NCBI GenBank assembly: GCA_004764695.1
Contig: SMSO01000014.1
Location: 3,051,148 to 3,115,147, forward strand
DNA from: Schizochytrium sp. TIO01
Lineage: Eukaryota; Sar; Bigyra; Thraustochytrida; Thraustochytriidae
DNA length: 64,000 bases
Reading direction: 5' to 3'
Shown: positions 10,343 to 22,300 of the stretch, piece by piece
Layout: every line of letters starts with the position of its first letter
Position numbering within the stretch: position 1 is the stretch's first letter
Program-made: the position numbers and the translations under genes
Notes under the pieces: model-generated
The model's input: only the letters and a program-made list of their open reading frames with translations
Databases searched by the model: none
Told to the model about the DNA's origin: nothing

Positions 10343-13300
10343 TTATGCTAAAGGGTGCCCATCACTGTCATCATCTGTAGTATCTTTGGGACGGGGCGTT
10401 AATGATGGCCTCTGAGGAACGGCACGTCCTGTTGATGCTACAGGAGGAGGTGGTCGCGAAGAAGTGCGAGCCATTGAAGTCGGACGCGCAGGAGTAGGGC
10501 GACCACTGCTTCCATTTTGTGCATCAAGACGGGCCATTATTTGAGATCGATTTTGCTGAAATTGTTGAGCTGAGGTGGAAGAGCTTTGCACGCTTACTTT
10601 TGGGCGCGGGGGTTCCTGACGCGAAGGAACTGGGTCGTTCGAACGAGTTGGCAGTGAAGAACCTATACTTGAAGATGATGGGCTTCTAGCAAAAACCTCT
10701 GCAGACTTGTTTGGTAGAGGAGGGGGGACTTTAGCCGAGGTGGATGCAGATCGAGTTGGGTTAGGCTGTGACTGGGGCGCGGGTGGTCTCAAGCCAGACA
10801 CTGAAGAAGAGGTTTGCCGAGCTGGAATTTGGTTAGCTGAAGAGAAGCTTGCATGGGGAAGACTCCGCGACGGCGGACGAGTTGGAACCTGGCTCGGTTG
10901 TGATACAGGCACAGGTGGTGGAGTATGCATCGCCGTGCCGGAGTTAGCTTGAGCGATATTTCGTGGAAGAGACGATGTTCGCGGAGTGACAGGCGGAGGA
11001 ATGACTTGTTGGGCTGCTTGACTAGGTACAGGAGGCGCGGGGGGTGAGCTTGCTGATGTAAACCCAGTACGCGGCATTGATTGACGAGGCTGTACTGGTG
11101 GGGGGGGCATCGAGTAAGAAGATGCTGATGGGTCAAAACGCGGTTGAAGCGAACGATTGCTTGCACTTGGCTGAAGTGAGCGGTTGCTTGCACCCTGTTG
11201 CATCGACGTTGTTGCGATTGGGGCTTGAAACGGAACCTGAGTTACAGTATCCTGAGTTGACACTGCACCATGCGCATTTCTTGTCTGGGCAATAGCTTCG
11301 ATGTCACTCTGAGTCAAATTGAAAACACGGTCACGAAGGTCCCATACGATTTCCTTCTCTGGAAATTCGTGTCCTTCCACAACAACCATGGTACGTAGCG
11401 AATTTACAACCCACATGGAACCTGGACGGCCTCCGGAAGCACCAGAGTCCTCCCAGACCTTTTCAGGCTTGAGAGAAGAACGAACACACCAGTGCTTCGG
11501 AACACAATGTACAGATGTCACATCGGGTGGGGAATCTGTCGTTGTGGCTACCATACCAAGTGCAACGAAAGCAGGGCTAGGAGGAATTGGCCTCCATGCA
11601 AAAAACGGCGAGCCATGCTGTTGACTCCAAACCTGGTTGAAGCGAACCGGGTTGGGCATGATCCGATTAATAAGTGGCCGCATGAGTTCGTTCTGGCCTG
11701 AAACTCCCCAACGCTCATTATCACGCATCTCTAACGTGTACTTCACACCACGAATGGGGTCGGATGGGGAACTCTTGGAAAAGATACCCTTGGACCCACC
11801 TGGCTTGTCAAGGGAGCCATGGGCATAGTGACCCAAGCAAACCTTCGACCGGTTCTGCTTTAGGAGCGAAGACTCAACATCTGGGTTCCATACACTCGCC
11901 TTGAGCTTAGTCATAGAACCACGCGAATTCCAGACACGGTTGAAGTGGTGCACCTCCTTAACCTTAACACGAAATTGCGAAACAACATCGGCCTGAAGAG
12001 CTTTATTCTCAAGTGCAATCTGTTGACCTTGACGGGGATCGGAATTCAGTTCCTCAATGCGTTTGGGTTCAATCACAATATCGTTGAAGTTCTCTTGGGG
12101 GACTATCAAGCCACGCTCAGCCATAGAAGCCTCAAGGCGGCGATCAAAAAATGCGGCGCGGAATTCGTCCAGTGATAGATAACCGTCCATATCACGATCA
12201 AGGTTTCGCATAACCGCATAAACTTGATGAGGCTGAATATGAATGCCCAACCACTCAAGGGCGCCGTATAACTCAGAGCACCCAACCTTGCCGTTCCGGT
12301 CCGAATCAAAGGCACGAAAAGCATCCAAGATGAACATACCACGTTGATAAATTCTACCCTTGATTCGGCTAATTGTGGCACGCTCCTCAAGTAAAGTATA
12401 CTCATGGTCAGTAATAAAGACACGATGTAATGTCGTGTCACGAAGGGGCCTTCGTGACCTACGACGACACTCCCGGACTTCTTCAAACCAACGCTCTCGT
12501 GCTTCAGGAACATTGACCTGTAGTGCGCGTAGGAGCATGTTGAGATGGCGCTCCTTAAAGTACACTTCACTGTTAATAAAGCGGTACGTTTCATAGTATG
12601 AGGTTTGGTGGTATTCGCTACCGCCTTTATATCCTAATGAGGAATCGAGCAACGATTTGGTGTAGAGTGAGTGCATACCCACAAATGTATTAGGATTATT
12701 GTCAATGATGGTTTTGCCTTGCCTCTGTCGCATGTGCATGAGGCCACGCAAACATTCTGCTTCGTAAAGCGAAAGCACTGAAAAGTGCCGTCCACCTTGC
12801 AGATGATAGAAGACTCGTTGCTCAACAAGAGCTTTGAAACCCTCCATGTCGACACCTCCAAACTGATTGATATCGACATTTTGTTGATAGAGTCGTTTTA
12901 AAGAATCTGCAAGTTCGTAAATCAAAAAGTTTTCCAGATACTCGCGTTGCTCCTCAGAAGAAAGTGGTTCGCCATCAAACCCACCAGATGCGACGAGCTT
13001 GCCCTGTTTTTCATCAGCTTCTACCGTAACATCATCGAATCCCACAACTTCGTTTGTGCCTCGCAAGAGGTTATCAGGAGCGACGTCAAGAGCTAGCATT
13101 AGCTCAAAGAGTTCATCTTTATCAAGTCTCTTATTACCATCAAGATCGAGCATTTCAAAAGCACGAGCAAGGTGGCTGCGTTTTTCATCCGTCATACGCG
13201 TTTTAGTATCCCCAAGTAAATGTGGAGCGTTGGTGATAGCGGCTAAATCTGGAACCCACTCCATCAAAATGATCACATTTTTGATGCGACGGTGCGTATG

Positions 13301-16300
13301 CAAACTCCAGCCTGGATCGTAATGATTTCGGCTAATAAACATAGACTGTGGGAAAGCAATAGGCGCAGGAGACTCATTAAGCTTCCTGTGCATAGCAAAT
13401 TCAGAACATGAGAAAAGACCCATGGCAGGAGCTGCATTCTCTTTTCCGAGTAGATCAACATCCCAAGGCCTAGGCTCTTCGTCTTTTCTGGAGTACTTCT
13501 TCTTAACATACTCTTCAGGCTCCATTTGTTGCACCTGCTCTTGCTCTTGTTCTTGCTCTTGCTCCTGCTCTTGCTCTTGCTCTTGCTCCTGCTCTTGCAC
13601 TTGTTCTGCATTGAACACTTGCTCTTTGGCAACCTCATCATTTGATCCAACACCCTCTACCCCAGCCAGCGTTGGTGCTAAGGAACCAGAATGAGCTGCA
13701 GCCCGGCTACGCTCTTCAGCTTGTCGCATATTCTCAATGATCATATTGATGATGTTGTGATCTGATTCGGAAGCAATCAAATCTTGATGATCTGTAACCA
13801 TGGTATTAATCTTTTCCAGGAATGGACGAGCCTTTGGTACAGCTGTAGCAACGGAAAAGTCCATTCGTTCGCGGAATGCATCAACAGATTTTTCCAAATA
13901 CTGGCTTTGGGGTGAAATGTCGCCACGAGTGCCAACCTTATCGGTGTTACAAAGAATGTAGTAATGTGCACGTTTCCTCCAGACATTGCTTGTGCTCTGT
14001 TCACAAAGAAGGTTGAACTGAATTTTTTCAGATCGCATTGAGTTAATCACTAACCACTCTGTAACCTCCCTTAAATTTTCAGCAAGCTCAGCTGAGTACT
14101 GGTAACTACCTTCTTGGTTTTGAGCGCGTTGCGCAGAAGCATTTTGCGCAGCTAGTTTTGATAGTTCATTAGGACTGACCGTCTGACCACGGCCTGCAGC
14201 AATCTGGAGCTTAATCAACATGCTCACTTCTGGAATGATAAGCACTTCAAGAGTTTGGCCAATTCCAATACCACGCATACGAAATGCACCCTGAGCATAG
14301 TCCCGGAATGTCATATCCTTACCTAGAGTAATTGCGGCACGGGCACTGATTGCTTGTTTAATGTCCATACCAGTTGTATGGACCTGGTCATAAAATGAGA
14401 AGCGTCGGTCTGGAGCAATACCTGAGCGATCAAGCGGAATCACCTTTCCAGACCGCGTTAAAACCATCTTGCGGTCAGCACTATCCAAGAAGACTACACC
14501 CTCTAGCTCCTCGGAAAGACCGTTGCGAAGTAAGAACGCAGCAACTTCAATGTTGCTTAGGCCTGTAATCAATGCACCTGTATCAATAAGTGCGTGATAT
14601 GTTGGTTGAGCTGTCGCGATTGCTTTCAGCAAGCTTTCAACTGACCATCCGTTCTCAATGAGACGAATTGACATTACTGAAGGATCAGTCAGGTAGTAGA
14701 GCATTTTACCATCAGAGCCTTTCTCATAGTGGCATTCACCAAGTTCCACCGGCAAAAGATCCGAAGGGGTTCCACTGAAGCCAATGCGCCTTTGAAACAT
14801 GATATTACCTCCGAGTTCTTGCCCGCAAGCGGAGATTTTAAGACCGTGATGCTGCATGGTCTCCGGGAAAATATACGCTGAAAGATAATAAAGGATAGCA
14901 TGGGGTGATCTGTGTAAAAGTCGATAGAGGACGTCGATCTGGTGTGCATCTGATAGATCAATCAATTGCAAAGGCCATAAGTCATCGAACTCAGGATTAC
15001 GCGGGGTGCCAGTAGCTCCTCCTGATTTATCCTCAAGTGCAGTACCCTCATCGCTAACATTGACCTCCTGCTCGCCAAACTTTGTTTCTTCAGTTGTAAC
15101 ACCTGCAGATGCTTTGAAGCGACGCTTATGAGCTTCGACCTTGGTACCTCGCACACGGCCGCCCGCAAGGGATACCCACTTGATAAAAAGTCGTGAGGCT
15201 TCTCGCTTCATGTATGGACCGACATCCTCCTCCAGGAGCTCACGGAGATGGCGAAGGAGCCACATGAAATCTGACATTCTCAGGCCTTCATACCGATAAG
15301 CAAGAATGGTTAGACCTAATACTACGTCAGGGTGAGAAAATTCTGAGGCACGGGAAGGACAATCCTTGCCCACAAAAGGAATAGCAAGAAGCTTGCGGTT
15401 CTTCGGCATGAAGGGATCGAGAGCCATAAACTTCTCGAGATCAGACTTATTCAAAAGACCGAACTTAACGCGGTTAATCTTTGCCATCACAAAGGGCGTG
15501 AATGTTCCAATCCACTCGCGTGCAAGATTAATCATCTTAACGCTTTCATCAGTCAAGCTAGTATTGATGATCTCTGCTGCCTTGGGTGCCCCCTTTGCGC
15601 CTCTTGTCATGTAATCGAGAGCATCCTGATCAGAAATACCATGAAGTCCACGGGTGGATAGAAAAAGAAGCATCCATTGCGCCAACAAACCTCTCAATTT
15701 AGCTGTATAAAACGAACGAGACAATAAGACCAAGTGTGGTTGTTGCTGCATCAGATTGAGTTCGCAGCCATTCTTGATAGCCTCGTTGATTTCTTTCAGC
15801 AATTTGTTTGCTGTGCGCGAACTAGTGTAATCTAATGTGGTTTGACCAGCATCTTTAGCAAAGAACGCATCAAGAAGATGAAACGGAATCATCCAGCGCA
15901 TACCATCATGGCCCCGGAGATGACTTCTCGTGAAGTCAAGCGGAACCTTGTTACCAATGGGCCAGTTCAGCTCAGAACGAAGCGGGTGCAAAATCAAATC
16001 CACTTCATCAAGTATCAACACGCCATCACGGAAGAGATCGAGGATTCGAGTGGATAGACGCATTTGTTCACGCAGCATATTCGCCTCACCTTCCGTAAGC
16101 ATCTTCCGCGGTTTTGTTGTCATACGGAATGCTTCCTTAAAAAAGGAAGCAATCATGCTAGGCGCTGATCTCATTTCATCATCGCTCTCATACTTTGCGG
16201 CATCTAGAAGATGTGCAGCTTCAACAAGCTTTAAAAAGAAGCTTTTTAAGGCCGTAGGTGTTGTACATACCACCGCACGGGACTTGCGGGCAATCAAAAG

Positions 16301-19300
16301 CTTGCGGTACATCAGCTTGTCTACACTCGTAAATCGATCAAAGACAAAAGTGTAGACAGGCTTCTGAATGATAGCAGAGAATTTATCACGCATAACTGCC
16401 CGAGAGAATTCCAAAAGCGCGTGTGGAACAACTTGGACGACTAGCGATTTACCGTCGCCAAGAAGAAGAGCCAGAAGTGGGCCGACGACGGTAGTTTTAC
16501 CAGCACCCATAATCATTTGGTGACAACGTGACTCGCCATTTTGCAATGCTCCCATGAAGTCATACACAAGCTCAACCTGTGACTTGCGCAAAAGAATACT
16601 ATACGTAAATTCGAAAACAAGGAATCGTGGATCGTAGGTGTATCGAGATTGTCCACTGGTTGGTTGGTGAACATAGTGGCGATGAGCCGTTAGCTCGGAG
16701 ACTACTGCATCACTTTTTAATTGGAGGGCCGGCTCGGGTTCCTGAGCCGCCAATGCACGATAGAGCTCGTGTGCGGCACCAATGGCTCGCAAAGTCTGCG
16801 CCATGCGATTCACACGCATTAGAATAGCAGTACACAAATCATGCACCTCGGTGAGAGTTTCCCTTGTTAAGAACGGATTCAGCTGTGAAAGGTGGAAATC
16901 ACCAAGTCGTGACATTAGGTTTCCAACAAGAAGCTCAAACCATATCTTGGGTTCGTTACCACTGTACTGATTCAATAAGTAGCCAAGACGCTTCCGCATT
17001 CCATATTCCCCATATGTTTCCTTTGAGGAAACATCAACCCAATTGACGAGGTCAAGCATGCTTGTCACAGACGATTCAGCAATTTTGCTGTCTCGTTCGT
17101 ATAGCTGCTCTAGCTTGAGAATCAAATCCTGGATTTTATCGCGCTGTCGAAGCTTATCAATTGTTGCTGTATTTGAAATGCGCTCAAACGCAGCAGCATC
17201 ATCACGCATACGCTTTAAGAGATCCAGAGCAATATGAGAGCGAGCCATAGCATGCTTATCAACCTTGAGCAGCTGTTCTGGGTCTCCCTTCGGGACAAGG
17301 CTGACTTCGGCCATACCAAGACTCTGACGAGATTCGTGTGAAACATGCGGCTCCAAACCGATGGATTCAAGTGGCGCAGAGGAGAACGCCCTCGCTTCCT
17401 TCGCCTCGAGACCGACAAAACTGCTTCCGTCTGGGCCAGTGGCTTCCAAAGGTCCAAACTCTCTAGATTCCAAGCCCAAATCAAGGACACGAGGCGCAAG
17501 CCAAGCACGATCACGGCGATGATTTGCACTTAATGGAAGGCTCACGTGTGTTCCTGGACGCCACGGTGTAAATTGGGTTGTTGTAGGCGGCCAGTGAATG
17601 GCTGCTGCCTTGCTTCGAAGCAAGCTGTTACAGCGTTCCAGGAGTTTTTGTACTACATTTTGCCCCTTGAAAATGACCGTGAATTTGTGTTTACGATCAT
17701 CCTCGTACTTAGGCATTTCACGAATAAGCTCTGGGTTATTAGAGAGGATCCGTAGAATTGAAGTCATTGTCTGAGTCTTTTTGAACTTGTGGGGAGGCAT
17801 CATATGTAAAAGTGCACACGCCCAGTTGTACGGGTTATCATCATCCAGGATGCGAACGGACAAGGTACCTGTCATTAATTCATAAAGAAAGAGAAATCCC
17901 TTCGATGTTTCACCTCCTCTGATAGAAACACCCCGCTGCACCATATCGTTGAAGATTCGCAAAGCTTCCACTCCGCTCGTGTCTGCAGGACGTTCGTACG
18001 ACATTGGTTTGAGCGATGAAAACGCGCGCAATGTTCTTCGCCATGAGGATGCATTCTTGCGATCCTCAAGTGCAGTGTCATCTCGGACTTGATCAAAGCA
18101 CACGCTTGGTTTCGGGCGTTGAGGATGAAAGACTACAAGCTCATCAAGATCAGTCTTGGAAGTTTGTCCAAGTGCAGTAAGTTGCATAGCGTTTAAGAGG
18201 GCCCGGCGATTGAACAAAAGCTGACCATTATTTCGCTTTGAAGCGCGTAGCAGGTTTCGTGCGGGTGCACTATTTGCAATTTCCTCCAAAAGGGTCAATT
18301 CTTCTGATACAGAAAGGCGACAACTCGCGCTTACGCGTCGATGTTTGATTGCATACAGGGACATTTCTTGAACCAAATTCCATGGAAGTCGCATCACATT
18401 GCGAGATCCTATTGTCACAAGACTGAGCTTCAAGCGACAAGCATGAGCATCGGGATGCATATCAAAATTCATACTTCCAAGGAGATCTAGAAGCTGATCT
18501 TCCTCGGCTGAAAGCTCGGTGTCAGTGACACATGCATCTGCAATTCTATATGCCTGTTCATAACGACGAGACATGAAGCGCATGAGAAACAGATAAAGTG
18601 CTGAGCTCAATGTTGGGGTGAACAAGAAAAGCTTGGATAAATGCACCGGGTACAGATAGTGACGCACATCGCCAAGGTTTGAGTTCCATTCAGGACTTGT
18701 TTTATTCAGAACTAGTTCCGTGGCAAAAAGGAGCTTTGGAACGACTGGGCGTGTTGGAAATGCTGTAGCTGCAACCAAAATGAAAAGTTCACCCTTCCAG
18801 TTCTCCAGGAGCACGGCATGTGGTAAGCCTTGAAGGAGATTGATAACTCGTGGATCACGGTTCGAGCTGATGTAAAGACCAGTATGCTCCTGGCTAAATA
18901 ATTTCAAGTTTGATGGGGTGCCAGGCTGAGCAGCCTCTTCCTGCAAACGGAATGAAAGTCTCACTCGAGGAAGTTCCACAAAGTCAATGCGGCATACGTC
19001 ATCTGGTTTTTGCACATTCGAATACGTCCAAACAAGAATATGTGATAAGTTGTCAAGACGCAGCAAGATGTTTGAGAGCTCTTTCAGAGGGCTTGAGGCA
19101 GGGGCATGCAACAAGTTAAGTAACGTATGGCATTCCTCAGTTCCCATACGAGGACCAGAATCTATTGTGATGTATCGCCGAATAAGTGCATAAGCCTTAG
19201 AATTGCCATAACCACTTGTATCATCTGGACCATGAGGTATAATTTCCACATGAAGACGTGATTTAGGCTTCACAATTCTGCTCATACGATCCTGCGAGGC

Positions 19301-22300
19301 CTCTTCGTCCTTTGGAAGATGATCTAGATTACCCCCCTCTTCGTTTCCGTCCGTTCGAACAATCTCATAGCCAATAAGAGCCTTACTTTCGAGATCTTGC
19401 CAGAATTCATACTCATCGAGAAGACTCTCAGGAATGAGACCTTTCAGAAGACGGCGTGGGATGTATTCTTGAACTCCCATTTCCTTTGTTAAGTTTCGTG
19501 TGATGACAAGGGATGACGCGGGTGGACGTGGTTTGTCACGAACGGATCCAATGCTAAGTACTGGCGAACCAGTTGACCAGGACAACGAAGGGACCTCTCC
19601 AAAGTCACCAAGGCAAAAACTTGGATCGGAGCTGTAGACAAGTGAGCGGTACCAGCGGCGGCCGTGTTCAATGACTTCATACACATGTACAACACGAGGT
19701 ATCTGGAAGACGACAACCTCAAGGAGCGTTGGCGGAATTGGACGAGAAGGGGTGTCGGGTGGAAGATCGGGATCGAGATAATAGTCAGGTCCCTTTACAA
19801 AACCACCCAACACAGCAAAACTCTGCTTGCCATAAGAGTTCTTTGGTAAACATAGCTCAACATGAGAAAGAATCGTATTCGCGTATGGATCCAAGGTGGC
19901 CTTGATCCAACCTTCAGTGGCATCGAGAGAACTTGGGTATGGGCGTGGGTATGGGTTCTCTGCATCCGCGCGCCAGTCTGGAGTCCATAATTGCACATCA
20001 TGGCGACGGCCAACGAGACGCTTCCAACTGCGATTCTCGGTGTCCTTGACCTCTGCACATTGAATTCCATGGCCAAGGTTGGGATTGATATCACCAAAAA
20101 CATCCCGAAAGTCCTCCATATAGACAAACTGATCATCCAGCAGTTTCATAGGGTGCTTCTTCAATGTAAACTCGCCTATTTGCACATTAATTTCTGTATC
20201 TACGCTTTGCGTAGTCACAACACGCATCCATTCTTCAAAGTCTCGTACCTCACGTGCTTCGTCAAGGCAGCGCCGCAGCTCGTTCACCTCTGTGTCAGGC
20301 ATGAAGCGGCCAAGACACCCAGCGATTTCCGGCGATTGCCATGTACGAATGAGAATGTCAGGCTCTTCAGATGTTTTTGACTCTGTGACCATACCACTCT
20401 GCTTATCTTCAGTAAGACTGATCACCCTTACAATAGCCTCCATGGTCTTATTTCTATCTTGTGGGTTAGCCTCAAGCCAGCGAAGCATTTTACCACGGTG
20501 TTTTTGATATAGAGAGAAAAACTCGTTCGGTGAAATGCCCAAGTTTAAGGTGTCGTCTGCTTCTCCATCAGCCTTCTTACCAGATCGTTTCACACCCTTG
20601 GCAGCAGACTCTGGGTCAAGTTCCATGTGAAAACGAAAGTTGACTGTGACGAAGATGTACGAAATGAGAATCGCTGATACAACACGACGATCCATATCCT
20701 CCTCTCGAGTTCCCAAACAGAGGTAAGCCATATGAGCATGGAACACACATGCAAGTTGCATTTTACGTGCTTTGGTTGCAACACGACACCATTGATCAAG
20801 CATGGGGTAAACTGAAGAGTCCAACTTGGTTCTGAGCTTGCTGCGCATTTCCACAATGTAGGGGATAGAATCCGTTGTTCCAGGTACATATAAACCACGG
20901 ACCATTGATTCGGGTCCAGAGCGAGAAACGGGATCTTCTGCGACCCTGCGTGCCACTTGCTGTTCAATCTCATCCCGCTCAATAAGAAAATCCATGTACT
21001 CAAGAATGCGTACGACTAAACGGGTCACATATAAGATGACTTGCGAGGACCCAGGTGAGTAATGTCCAACATCGAGTTCAATAGCATAGAAGAGCATATT
21101 TTCCACAGCATCCAGAATGACTCGAGGAGCATGCTGGAGCTCATTAAACAACAAACCCACCGGAGTACAAAGGTGAGAACGATCTTTTGTTGGCACAACT
21201 CGAGGTTCCTCAACAAGGCCATCTGGCTGGAACATCCCTGGTTCGTAGAGGCAAGCATCAAGCACTTCCTGAAGTTTTGGTTCTGACAGCGCAGAAATGC
21301 GAATCTGATCAGAGAAAAACTGTAAAATGAGAGGAATACGTAGGTATGGAGCAGTCAAATACTGCAAAAGCAACTCACTGTCACTTGCCCTAATTTTGCC
21401 TCCAAAGTCGGGAAGATCCTTGACGTGCAAAACATCATCTTCTGTTTCGATATTGGTACCAGCCAAGTTAGAAGCATCGCCTCCAGACGGTGGTGCACGA
21501 GGGAGAGTGTCCGCGCCAAGGCCAACAAAGTCGAGTAGTGAATGCAAAGCAGACTTTTTGACATGTGTATCCGGCCGGTATGTGCGAACGTAAGCTGCAC
21601 ACGCAAGTTTATCTTTTCCAAATCCAGCAACATCTAAGGTAATGCGACGCTCAATTTGAGGAGGATGTCCCTCAGTAGAAATAGGTGCGTTTTCGTCATC
21701 TTTGACTTTTCCAATAGTCCAAATTAGTCGAGCGTCTGTTGCCTTCCAGTGACGAAGCTCCGGCAAAGCATTTGCTGTAGGTGCAAGGAGTGACTTGAAA
21801 AGAAAAACAATATCTCGGAAAAGAGCAAGTTCTGGGTAATGATCTACAAGAGCTGGGTTCTGACCCGCAAAATATGCTGCAAGGCCACGACTACCATCAG
21901 AACGATCAAAGCCCATTTGCACACAAAGCTGGTTCACGAGTCGCTTATCAGCGTCACCAAATTCCATAGAGTGCTCAAAGCGGAACATAACATGATCGAG
22001 GCGCACGGTTTCCTTCAGTGCAGTGAAGTAATCCAATACTTGTGTTCGAGCTGTAGTTAGGTAAGGATCCGCAAACGCCAAGAAACCACTCTCCTCCACG
22101 AAATAGCCAATATCAAAGGCAAATGGATGCACCGGTCCTGCAGCCTGGCCGTCGTAATGAAGTGAGAATTGTGACGGGATATCAGAAGCGTAGACACGAA
22201 CAACACAATCAGCAATCGTTGCAATGCACGCCATCGTAATAATACGCGCTGCATCAAAACTACGGGTAATGCGCACAGAAAGCGCCGCACTGACAAAGTG

